Of a stretch of 64,000 nt of DNA, positions 8,006 to 16,261 are shown in pieces (positions within the stretch are counted from its first letter, which is position 1; each line of letters opens with the position of its first letter). Both the position numbers and the translations under genes were made by a program. Below the pieces are notes generated by a model. It saw only the letters and a program-made list of their open reading frames with translations, did not search any database and was not told the DNA's origin. This stretch comes from Candidatus Bathyarchaeota archaeon (GTDB lineage Archaea; Thermoproteota; Bathyarchaeia; Bathyarchaeales; Bathycorpusculaceae). The stretch is from assembly GCA_026014685.1 (NCBI GenBank), contig JAOZHW010000023.1, forward strand, positions 1 through 64,000. The letters are read 5' to 3'.

Positions 8006-9013
8006 ATGGATTTCGTCCTTGACCCAATGCTTATCTTCCGAATTCTGGTTTTTCCAGGCTTCACCTTCATCCTGTTCTTGACGTTGTTCTGCGATTGGGT
8101 GGAACGCAAACTTGAAGCACGCATACAAAACCGCGTTGGTCCAATGGTAGCTGGCCCTGGCGGTATACTTCAACCTCTCGCAGACTTCATCAAACTACTC
8201 ACAAAGGAAGACATTGAGCCAAGAGACACCAAAAAAATTGTGTTCCGTTATTCTCCCCTTTTAGCTTTTGCCATCATGGTTTTTGCCATGTGCTTTTTAC
8301 CAATCGACGGTGCAAGTGTCCTCTCAACAGGCGGCTTCGACGGCGACCTCATTATCATTCTAACCTTCGCAACAATCGCGAACTTTCTTTTGTTCATGGC
8401 TGGCTGGGCTTCAGCTAACCCCTATGGCACCATCGGGTCAGCCAGAGTCTTAACCCAGTTTTTGGGTTACGACATTCCGCTTTACATACTTGCATTGGCA
8501 CCCGCGTTTATTGCTGGTAGCTTAAACGTTGCCACGATAGCTGGGAGCCAAGTTATCCCATTTGTTTTGTTGGCTCCGTGGGCGTTTGTGTTGTTTATAA
8601 TCACAATTCAGGCTGAGTTGGAGCGTGACCCCTTCGACGTACCCCACTCAGAATCCGAGCTCGTCGGAGGCTTAGAAACCGAATATACAGGTGCTAAACT
8701 GGCGTTCCTTCACTTAACACGCGACGTTCAAGTTGTGTTCGGCTCAGCCTTAGTCGTCATATTGTTCTTAGGCGGATCCAATGGACCAGTGTTCTTTGGG
8801 TTAGACTGGTTCTTCTACACGCTGTGGTTCGTACTAAAACTTCTACTCGTAGTCATCATCAGCGAATACATCACCACTGTAGTTGCCCGCTTACGCATCG
8901 ACCAAGTCTTAACTGGCAACTGGAAAATCCTCCTACCTGCTGCACTGCTTTCGCTGATGTTAACTGTAGCTTTGGTAACTTGGGTGTATCATCCATTAGG
9001 AATTGGAGTGTAA
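8006..9013 (+). CDS. nuoH: Complex I-type subunit H (membrane)
   Basis: A polytopic protein of 335 residues with about eight helices and the conserved cytoplasmic loop ELERDPFDVPHSESELVGG, rich in the acidic residues that link the cluster-bearing arm to ion translocation. An alternative in-frame GTG at 7997 would overlap the preceding stop (GTGA), but AGGTGA five bases before the ATG at 8006 makes that the better start. In complex I this subunit forms half of the quinone chamber; in a hydrogenase of this kind it would anchor the catalytic pair and form the first part of the proton path. Confidence 0.9.
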   Translation: MDFVLDPMLIFRILVFPGFTFILFLTLFCDWVERKLEARIQNRVGPMVAGPGGILQPLADFIKLLTKEDIEPRDTKKIVFRYSPLLAFAIMVFAMCFLPIDGASVLSTGGFDGDLIIILTFATIANFLLFMAGWASANPYGTIGSARVLTQFLGYDIPLYILALAPAFIAGSLNVATIAGSQVIPFVLLAPWAFVLFIITIQAELERDPFDVPHSESELVGGLETEYTGAKLAFLHLTRDVQVVFGSALVVILFLGGSNGPVFFGLDWFFYTLWFVLKLLLVVIISEYITTVVARLRIDQVLTGNWKILLPAALLSLMLTVALVTWVYHPLGIGV

Positions 9014-9017
9014 ACAG

Positions 9018-9467
9018 ATGGCAGAAAAGAAGAAGTCAAAATCGCGGATATCTCCAATATTCAAGCGAGCGGTATCTCACTTATTCACCAAACCCGCAAC
9101 AACAAAGTACCCGTTTGTGAGACCAACGTTGCCTGCGGAAAGCAGAGGTAAACTGGTCTATGAAATCAAAGCCTGCAACGCTATCGACTTCGGATGCGGT
9201 GAAGACTTCAGAGTGGACATCAAAGCCATGCGTGGCTCAAACTGCCGTGTCTGCGTCAGAGACTGCCCTGCAAAAGCTATAGAAATAGTTGAGGTAGATG
9301 GTAAAAAGCGTCCTCAAATCGACTTGAACAAATGTGTTTTCTGCTATCAATGCGTTGAAAGCTGCCCCAGAGAAGCCATTAAACAAAGTGACCTCTTCGA
9401 GTTAGCAACCACCGACAAGGGTGCATTGGTTATGAAGCCAGAATACAAAAAGGGGGCCTCACAATGA
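9018..9467 (+). CDS. nuoI: Complex I-type subunit I, ferredoxin-like, with one altered cluster motif
   Basis: A 149-residue Fe-S protein that would pass electrons between ferredoxin and NuoB. The second cluster motif is perfect (CVFCYQCVESCP). The first is not: in SNCRVCVRDCP the first Cys of CxxCxxCxxxCP is replaced by Gly, leaving three. Two extra cysteines sit upstream in KACNAIDFGCGED and could supply the fourth ligand. ATG 9018 is preceded by GGAGTG; the frame could also open at TTG 9003. It overlaps nuoJ by four bases. Confidence 0.88.
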   Translation: MAEKKKSKSRISPIFKRAVSHLFTKPATTKYPFVRPTLPAESRGKLVYEIKACNAIDFGCGEDFRVDIKAMRGSNCRVCVRDCPAKAIEIVEVDGKKRPQIDLNKCVFCYQCVESCPREAIKQSDLFELATTDKGALVMKPEYKKGASQ

Positions 9468-9919
9468 TCTTCGAAATCTTAGCTATCGGTTTGATTATTT
9501 CAGCTATACTTGCCCTCTTTCTCGACGAAGTAGTTTACTCTGTGGCTGCTTTGTCAGGCATTTTCTTCTTTACTGCAATAATCTATGCCTTAAGTGGCTC
9601 ATTATTTGCCGCAATTTTCCAGTTTGCTGTTGGTGTGGGCACCTTAGCTATCCTGTTCCTTTCAAGTGAGATGCTGGGTGAAAAACAGATCAAAAAAGCT
9701 TCGCCCGCCAAAACTGCAGGCTTAATCGGCGCAGGTGTCGTTCTGTCTTTGCCTGCTATTTTTCTTTCAGTTTCAACAGAAAAAAACTTGGGCATAGACG
9801 TTGACTTCGGAGAAGCCCTTTGGAATCTGCGCGGTTTTGATGTGTTGTTGCAGGCACTTGTGATTTTAACGATTGCCCTGGGAATTGCTATAGTGCTCTA
9901 TGAGAGGAGGAAGAAGTAG
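9464..9919 (+). CDS. nuoJ: Complex I-type subunit J (membrane)
   Basis: A 151-residue protein with five predicted helices, including the glycine-containing third helix region (QFAVGVGTLAILFLSSEM) that in complex I contains a pi-bulge and switches during turnover. It is followed without spacing by nuoK, as in most complex I operons, and starts in an ATGA overlap with nuoI. Identification rests on size, helix pattern and position between I and K. Confidence 0.85.
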   Translation: MIFEILAIGLIISAILALFLDEVVYSVAALSGIFFFTAIIYALSGSLFAAIFQFAVGVGTLAILFLSSEMLGEKQIKKASPAKTAGLIGAGVVLSLPAIFLSVSTEKNLGIDVDFGEALWNLRGFDVLLQALVILTIALGIAIVLYERRKK

Positions 9920-10243
9920 ATGGACTTCGTAATCTTAGCTCTTATAATGCTGGCAATCGGCATCTATGGATTGTTAACTAATCGTCAACTACTCAAGGTC
10001 TTTATTTCAATCGAATTAATCGCTACAGCGGCCACCCTGAACTTCGTTATGCTTGCTTCTCCACATGGTTTAGGCGAAGCGCTCCTGATCTTAGCTTTTT
10101 CAGTAGATACCGCTGTTAGCGCCGTAATTTTGGCGTTGCTTGTCTTGGTTTCGAAGCGTTACGGGACAGGTGACCTTTCAAAGATAATTGCAGAAATGCA
10201 GGAGAACGCCGAGAAAGAAGAAAGCGAGGTTGAAGCTCAATGA
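9920..10243 (+). CDS. nuoK: Complex I-type subunit K (MrpC-like)
   Basis: A 107-residue protein with three helices and the conserved Glu of helix 2 (FISIELIATAATLNF), which takes part in the buried charge chain of the membrane arm. A short charged tail follows helix 3. It begins at the base after the nuoJ stop codon and overlaps nuoL by four bases, so translation is coupled on both sides. Confidence 0.88.
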   Translation: MDFVILALIMLAIGIYGLLTNRQLLKVFISIELIATAATLNFVMLASPHGLGEALLILAFSVDTAVSAVILALLVLVSKRYGTGDLSKIIAEMQENAEKEESEVEAQ

Positions 10244-12171
10244 TGCTCGAAGAATTCTCAGCATGGTTTGTCTGGGTTATCCCTCTCATCGCAAGCCTAT
10301 TTGTCCCAGTCATCGCCAAGTATAGTGAAAAAGCCCGTAACTACTTCGTTATAGCCATCGCAGGCATAGTTGGCGTATTGGCGTTCTCATTGGTTCCCAG
10401 CGTCTTGTCAGGCGAAGGAGAAGCCATCACCTACACCATCCCATGGATTTCAGGCTTCGTCGAAGCAGGAGTATACATAGATTCACTGAGCGTCCTATTC
10501 ACTTGCCTCGTAGCGTTCTTTGCCATAATCATCACTGTGTACTCACAGGGCTACATGAAAGGCGAAGAAGGCCTAACCCGATACTACTACCTTTTGCTAC
10601 TCTTCATCGGCTCAATGATCGGCCTAGTCATTTCCGATAACATGCTCCAGATGTTCATATTCTGGGAGATGGTCGGTTTATGCAGCTACGCTCTGATTAG
10701 CTTCTGGTACAAAAAACCCGAATCAATCCATTCAGGTGTCAAAGTTTTCATAATGACCCGCATCGGCGACATCATGCTCCTCGCCGCAATCGCGATATTG
10801 TTCTACATGTTTGAAACTTTCAGCTTTCACCAAATCATCTCAAACATCCAAGCAGGCGCCTTCAACACCGACCTAATGGTTATAATCGCTTTTCTCGTCT
10901 TAGGCGGCGCCGTAGCAAAATCCGCGCAGTTCCCACTCTTCACATGGCTCTACAGTGCAATGGAAGCTCCCACATCAGTCAGCGCCCTACTGCACGCTGC
11001 CACAATGGTCAAAGCAGGTATCTACTTGCTTTCAAGATTCATACTCATCTTTGCAGCAGCACCTGCGCTGATAGTTGCGTTACAGCCTTACTGGTTCCCA
11101 ACCATCGCATGGATCGGCGTTATAACCGCTTTCATCGGTGCAACACTTGGTTTAGTAACAACAGACATCAAAGGAGTCCTCGCCTACTCCACCGTTAGCC
11201 AGATAGGCTTCATGATGGCTGGGTTAGGCACCGCTATGGCACACACAACCGAAGTCGCCCTATCTACAGGATGGTTCGCAAGCCTCTTCCACATGGTCAG
11301 CCACGCCTTCTTCGAAGGCCTCGGATTCCTACTCGCTGGCGGCATCATCCACGCGTTGGGTACAAGAGACATGCGATTGATGGGTGGACTCAAAAAAGCC
11401 ATGCCCCTAACATTCGCTTTAATGATTATCATGATTGTTACCACAAGCGGATTGCCTCCGTTTGCAGCTTTCTTCAGCAAAGGCTTAATCTTAACAAGCG
11501 TCATGGATGCAGGCGACCTAATCCAAACTATCCTCATCTTCGCCGCAACAGCCATCACCTTCGCCTACTGTGTCCGCATGTTCAGCTTGGTCTTCATGGG
11601 TAAACCATCAGAGTATATCTCAAAGATTCACATTCATGAAGCACCCAAAGTCATGCTAGTTCCAGCAGCGGTTTTGGCGTTTTTCTGCATCATTTGGGGT
11701 GTAGCACAACCATACATCGCATCCTTCATGCATGTTGAACTTGAACACACAGTTCTGGGGGCATTCACAAGTGCTGAAACACCAATATTCTTGCTGCTTC
11801 TCTTGCCCACATTCCTTTTGGCTTACGCGTCGTACTACAAGAACTTCATGGGTATACGCAACATCGCAGCTGGCAAAAACCCAATAAGCTTCATCCTAAA
11901 CCACGCATATTTCCTAGACGACATCTACTATGCCATCGCCAAAGGCATCAACGGCTTCTCTTTAGCGCTTACCCGCTTCGAAAACGCCCTATTCGGACGC
12001 ATCCCTGACAAAATGGGTTCAGACATCAGTGACGCAGCAGAACCCGGACATGCTATGGTTCTCAAGAAGGGGCCGTCGGACTCGTTTAGAAACTATATCG
12101 CTGCGGCAGTGCTTGGTTTCATCTTGATTATGGTGTTAATTGTGTTAACTGTAGGTTTCGGAGGACTCTAA
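10240..12171 (+). CDS. nuoL: Complex I-type subunit L (antiporter-like, long)
   Basis: 643 residues, the longest of the three Mrp-type antiporter subunits, as in true complex I. Helical core motifs are visible: FIFWEMVGLCSYALISFWY with its Glu, SAMEAPTSVSALLHAATMVKAG with its Lys, and the SHAFFEGLGFLLAG helix. A long C-terminal extension (about residues 500-643) ending in a last membrane helix fits the lateral helix that braces the distal arm. It would pump protons or sodium ions. It is the first of three antiporter-like genes in L, M, N order. Confidence 0.93.
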   Translation: MMLEEFSAWFVWVIPLIASLFVPVIAKYSEKARNYFVIAIAGIVGVLAFSLVPSVLSGEGEAITYTIPWISGFVEAGVYIDSLSVLFTCLVAFFAIIITVYSQGYMKGEEGLTRYYYLLLLFIGSMIGLVISDNMLQMFIFWEMVGLCSYALISFWYKKPESIHSGVKVFIMTRIGDIMLLAAIAILFYMFETFSFHQIISNIQAGAFNTDLMVIIAFLVLGGAVAKSAQFPLFTWLYSAMEAPTSVSALLHAATMVKAGIYLLSRFILIFAAAPALIVALQPYWFPTIAWIGVITAFIGATLGLVTTDIKGVLAYSTVSQIGFMMAGLGTAMAHTTEVALSTGWFASLFHMVSHAFFEGLGFLLAGGIIHALGTRDMRLMGGLKKAMPLTFALMIIMIVTTSGLPPFAAFFSKGLILTSVMDAGDLIQTILIFAATAITFAYCVRMFSLVFMGKPSEYISKIHIHEAPKVMLVPAAVLAFFCIIWGVAQPYIASFMHVELEHTVLGAFTSAETPIFLLLLLPTFLLAYASYYKNFMGIRNIAAGKNPISFILNHAYFLDDIYYAIAKGINGFSLALTRFENALFGRIPDKMGSDISDAAEPGHAMVLKKGPSDSFRNYIAAAVLGFILIMVLIVLTVGFGGL

Positions 12172-12173
12172 AA

Positions 12174-13787
12174 ATGTCGCTACCTCTATTACTATCTGTA
12201 TTCGCTATCCCAACAATCAGCATTCCCTTTGTATATTTAGCGGGAAAGAAATCCACCAAAGCCGCCGCAGGCATAGTTGCCGCAATCGCCCTAATCAACA
12301 TGGCTCTCTTAGCGATGACTATCCCCTACATTCAGGGCGCAGACCACAGTTACACTGAAACCTACACCTGGATACCCCAACTAAACGGCACTGAATTCAC
12401 CCTCTACGTGGACGGCATCAGCGTCTCAGTAGCAATGATCAGCTTAGTTCTCATCTTCGTAGCTGCAATATACTCAGTCAACTACATGTCGGGCAAAAAG
12501 AACCTCCCCGTCTACTACGCACTGCTCTGCATGCTAAGCGTCGGCTTAATCGGCGTCTTTCTAACCAGTAACATGATATTGTTCTACTTCTGCTGGGAAC
12601 TCATGCTTGTCCCCGCATACTTCATAGTCGGCGAATGGGGCTACCGCAACAGCTACAAATCCGCCCTTAAACTCTTCATATTCACGCACGCAGGCGCAGT
12701 TTTTGTTTTGTTGGGTATCGGTGCGACTTACTGGCTCACAGGAACAACCGACATGCTTAGCGCCCAAGGCATTTTGGCTACGGCAGCTAACTCGGAAGTC
12801 GCAAAATGGATTCTAATCGCTTTAACTGGCGGATTCGCAGTAAAAATGGCCGTGTTTCCAGTTCATATGTGGCTCCCTGACGCGCACTCAGAAGCCCCCG
12901 CACCGATGTCCGCTCTCCTCAGCGGTGTCATCATCAGCGCAGGAGCATACGCAATCTTACGCTTATCTTTCGGTATGGTTTTCCCCTCAGTTGGGCTCAC
13001 GTTTGGAACTTACTTCCTCTACGCGCTATCCATAATCGGCGTAGTCACAGCATTCTTCGGCTCACTTCTTTCGTTGGTTGCCAACGACATAAAACGCGTC
13101 ATAGCGTACTCAAGCATCGCGCACATGGGCTACACCATGTTCGGTTTATCCCTATTCCCCGCAGCATTAGCCAGCGGCAACACCGTAGCATTAGCATCTC
13201 CAATCGCTCTCGCAATCGTGGGCACCGTACTGCACATCATTACGCACGCAGCCAGCAAGGGGCTTTTCTTCCTCACCGCAGGAGGCGTCATGCACCAAAC
13301 AGAGAAAAGAGACATCCGCGAAATGGGCGGCTTAGCAGGTAAAATGCCCTTCTCTGCTGTCTCAGGCATGATTGCCGCCCTCAGCATAGCAGGTGCGCCT
13401 CCATTGGCATGTTTCATTAGTGAATTCTTCATCTTCATGGGTGCGTTTCAAATCATACAAATAGACAGCTTCTACATTATTCCCACTGCGTTGATGCTAA
13501 TCGCAACCGTGTTCTCATTAGCATATTCTTTGAGATTTATCTCCAAAGTTTTCTTTGGGCAATCTAAAGACGAACAAGGAGCCGTACAAGTTGCCCACGA
13601 TGCTCACGCAAACCAAAGCCAACCCGAAGCGCCAGTGACAGAAGGACACGGACACAAGATTACGGATATACCGAACTACATGAAGGCGGCTTTGGCAATC
13701 TTGGTGGTGCTGGTCGTTTTGATCGGCATTTACCCAACATTCTTTGTGCAACTAATTCAAACAGTAACATTCGGAGCGGTGGCATAA
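12174..13787 (+). CDS. nuoM: Complex I-type subunit M (antiporter-like)
   Basis: 537 residues with about 14 helices. The pump core is seen as FYFCWELMLVPAYFIVG (Glu), KMAVFPVHMWLPDAHSEAPAPMSALLSG (discontinuous helix with Lys and the HSEAP loop) and the THAASKGLFFLTAGG helix. A His-rich loop near the end (HDAHANQSQPEAPVTEGHGH) precedes the last helix and may only be a linker. Two bases separate it from nuoL and one from nuoN. Confidence 0.93.
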   Translation: MSLPLLLSVFAIPTISIPFVYLAGKKSTKAAAGIVAAIALINMALLAMTIPYIQGADHSYTETYTWIPQLNGTEFTLYVDGISVSVAMISLVLIFVAAIYSVNYMSGKKNLPVYYALLCMLSVGLIGVFLTSNMILFYFCWELMLVPAYFIVGEWGYRNSYKSALKLFIFTHAGAVFVLLGIGATYWLTGTTDMLSAQGILATAANSEVAKWILIALTGGFAVKMAVFPVHMWLPDAHSEAPAPMSALLSGVIISAGAYAILRLSFGMVFPSVGLTFGTYFLYALSIIGVVTAFFGSLLSLVANDIKRVIAYSSIAHMGYTMFGLSLFPAALASGNTVALASPIALAIVGTVLHIITHAASKGLFFLTAGGVMHQTEKRDIREMGGLAGKMPFSAVSGMIAALSIAGAPPLACFISEFFIFMGAFQIIQIDSFYIIPTALMLIATVFSLAYSLRFISKVFFGQSKDEQGAVQVAHDAHANQSQPEAPVTEGHGHKITDIPNYMKAALAILVVLVVLIGIYPTFFVQLIQTVTFGAVA

Positions 13788-13788
13788 A

Positions 13789-15303
13789 ATGGTCACAATA
13801 ATAGACGTAATATTGCCGATATTCACACTCATAGTTGCAGGGTTACTGACACTTCCCATCTTTAAAGCAGTAAGAAAAAGCAGCCACAAAACAGGCTTAA
13901 CCGCCGCGTGGTTCATCGCAGTTTTGACCATCGCAAGCATAACCGTTGCCAACCTTTTCTTGAGCTACTACAGCGTGGCTAACCCTGAGCCGCTAAACTT
14001 AACCTTAGACGGCACCTCAAACCCCGCAATCGCTACATCGTTCCTCATTGACGCCATCGCACTCTACATGGCAATAATAATCGTGGGCATAGCCGCAGTA
14101 ATAATGGTTTACACTGTGTTCTTCGTAAACTCTGCAGATCGCCCCTCAGACCGCTACATGGCACTCATGCTGGTATTAACAGGTGCATTAGTTGGTGCAG
14201 TGCTCTCAGGCGATTTGCTAACTTTCTTCATATTCTGGGAAGCCGCCACAGCCGCCGCAGCGTTCCTAATGCTGTACCGCAAAAACGCCTTCAGTCTCAA
14301 CGCCACCCTAAAATACTTAGTCATGGTCATCATCGCTTCTGCATTCGTGCTTTTGGGCCTTTCAATCGTTTATGGCTTAACTGGCAGCCTCAACTACATC
14401 GCAGTCCGCGAAGCCATCGGCACCATAACAGGCGCAGACATGAACCTGCTCATAATCGCCTTCATCTTCGTCGCAGCTGGTTATGCAATTGAAGCTGCAA
14501 TCGTGCCCTTCCACTTCTGGTTGCCTGACGCTTACACTGCTGCACCCGCCCCCTCAGCTTCGTTCCTCTCGGCACTGGTTGATCAAGGTAGCTATTACAT
14601 ACTGATCAGAATCTTGTTGTTCATTATTCTGCCGCCATCCGTTGGAGGTGTATTCGACTGGACACTTATGATGGCGGTCCTCGCAGCACTGTCAATGATT
14701 GTCGGCAACATATTCGCGCTCTTACAAAACAACGTAAAACGGTTAATAGCATACATATGCGTGGCAGACGTCGGCTACAACCTAGTCGCCATTACCAGCG
14801 TTACAGAACTCGGTTTAGAGGCAAACCTCTACTTCTTCCTCATCGGCAGCTTAACAGTTGCTCTAGCATTCATGGCTGTTGGCATAATAAACAGTCAAGG
14901 GTTCAAAACACTCAGCGACTTTTCAGGTGTCGGCAAAAGAATGCCTTGGTCAAGCTTAGCCCTTGTACTGGCTGGTTTGAGCTTTGCAGGTGTTCCACCA
15001 CTGGGCGGTTTCATCGCTAAATACCTCGTCTTCACTGCAGCTATCAGCGTGAATTTAACTTGGTTGGCAGTCATCGGTGTCTTAACCAGCGTACTGCAGA
15101 CGGCTTACATATTCCGACTAGTCAACATAATGTATGGCAAAGCACCCAAAGACGGCGTCACTACACGCATCAAAGAGAACAAGTATCTGCTCATTCCAGT
15201 GTTCATACTCGTCGCAGCCATCTTCATCTTCGGCTTGTTCCCCAACCTCGCGTTGCAAATTATCCAACCAGCGCTAAGCCAACTGCCCTGGACAGTTCCA
15301 TAA
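13789..15303 (+). CDS. nuoN: Complex I-type subunit N (antiporter-like)
   Basis: 504 residues with about 14 helices. It shows FFIFWEAATAAAAFLML (helix-5 Glu), AAIVPFHFWLPDAYTAAPAP (discontinuous helix) and GKRMPWSSLALVLAGLSFAGVPPLGGF near the C-terminal half. It is the last gene of the operon; a T-rich stretch follows at 15306-15328 and could end transcription. No NADH-binding (E, F, G) or F420H2-oxidising (FpoF/FpoO) subunit follows, which agrees with ferredoxin as electron partner. Confidence 0.92.
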   Translation: MVTIIDVILPIFTLIVAGLLTLPIFKAVRKSSHKTGLTAAWFIAVLTIASITVANLFLSYYSVANPEPLNLTLDGTSNPAIATSFLIDAIALYMAIIIVGIAAVIMVYTVFFVNSADRPSDRYMALMLVLTGALVGAVLSGDLLTFFIFWEAATAAAAFLMLYRKNAFSLNATLKYLVMVIIASAFVLLGLSIVYGLTGSLNYIAVREAIGTITGADMNLLIIAFIFVAAGYAIEAAIVPFHFWLPDAYTAAPAPSASFLSALVDQGSYYILIRILLFIILPPSVGGVFDWTLMMAVLAALSMIVGNIFALLQNNVKRLIAYICVADVGYNLVAITSVTELGLEANLYFFLIGSLTVALAFMAVGIINSQGFKTLSDFSGVGKRMPWSSLALVLAGLSFAGVPPLGGFIAKYLVFTAAISVNLTWLAVIGVLTSVLQTAYIFRLVNIMYGKAPKDGVTTRIKENKYLLIPVFILVAAIFIFGLFPNLALQIIQPALSQLPWTVP

Positions 15304-15379
15304 ACATCTCTTTTCTTCTTTCAATATTTTTCAAAGCTTAAATGGTACAACCCCATTTTGACTTTTCAAGGGAACAAAT

Positions 15380-16261
15380 TTGGCTAACCAAACAATCCAC
15401 GACGGCGACTACGTACTAATCTACCTTGACGCTCGTCGCACTTACATGATAAAAGTTCAAGCTGGACAAACCTTTCATACACACAAAGGCTACCTAAAAC
15501 TAGATGAATTAATCGGTAAAGAGTATGGGGAACCAATCAAAAGCAGTCTCGGCGTAACCTTCACCACCCTTAAGCCCATGTTAACCGATTACATGATGAA
15601 GTCAGGTCGAAACACACAAATCGTGTACCCCAAAGACGCTGCACTTATCGTAATGTTTAGCGGTATCGGTCCAGGCAGCCGCGTCTTCGAATCAGGCACA
15701 GGCACAGGCGCCTTAACTTCGGCGTTAGCGCATTATGTTGGTCCAACGGGTAAAGTTTATACTTACGAGTTACGCCCTGAATTCCAGAAGAACGCTGCCA
15801 AAAACCTGCAACGCTCAAAACTCATCGACAACGTAGAAATGAAAAGCGGCGACGTCACCATGGGCATTGCAGAGAGGGATTTGGACGCGGTGATTTTGGA
15901 CCTTGCGGTGCCCTGGCTTGTTGTTCCACATGCTTACGAGGCGCTAAAGCCTTCAGGTGTCTTGGTTTCTTTTAGTCCAACCATAGACCAAGTTATCCGT
16001 ACAACCGAAGCATTACGCGACAACGGATTCGTATTCATCGAAACGGTTGAATGCCTTATGCGCACGATGCAGGTTGAACGGGGAAAAACCAGGCCGAACA
16101 CGATGATGACAGGACACACAGGCTACATAACACATGCAAGAAAAATTATAAAACCGACAGTTCAACAAGCAGCGCAGACAGATTCGTTTTTGCAAGAAGC
16201 GATGCCTGAAGTTAACATAGAACAAGAAAACAATGAAGGGTTGGCAGAGGAATCTGCCTAA
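15380..16261 (+). CDS. trmI: tRNA (adenine-N1)-methyltransferase TrmI
   Basis: A 293-residue protein with the N-terminal beta domain typical of TrmI/Gcd14 (HTHKGYLKLDELIGKEYG) and a Rossmann SAM-binding domain (VFESGTGTGALTSALAHYVG, about residues 100-120; ELRPEF acidic motif; DLAVPW catalytic strand). It methylates A57/A58 in the T-loop of tRNA in archaea. TTG start with AAGGGA upstream; a TATA-like GCTTAAATGG at about 15336-15345 gives a short leader. It converges with the radical SAM gene, the two stop regions overlapping by four bases. The last about 30 residues are acidic and poorly conserved. Confidence 0.9.
   Translation: MANQTIHDGDYVLIYLDARRTYMIKVQAGQTFHTHKGYLKLDELIGKEYGEPIKSSLGVTFTTLKPMLTDYMMKSGRNTQIVYPKDAALIVMFSGIGPGSRVFESGTGTGALTSALAHYVGPTGKVYTYELRPEFQKNAAKNLQRSKLIDNVEMKSGDVTMGIAERDLDAVILDLAVPWLVVPHAYEALKPSGVLVSFSPTIDQVIRTTEALRDNGFVFIETVECLMRTMQVERGKTRPNTMMTGHTGYITHARKIIKPTVQQAAQTDSFLQEAMPEVNIEQENNEGLAEESA

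Noticed and set aside
5601-15303. Annotation of the operon as F420H2 dehydrogenase (Fpo) or NADH dehydrogenase
   Set aside because: The large subunit keeps all four nickel-iron cysteines, the small subunit has CxxC, and no FpoF/FpoO or NuoE/F/G is present.
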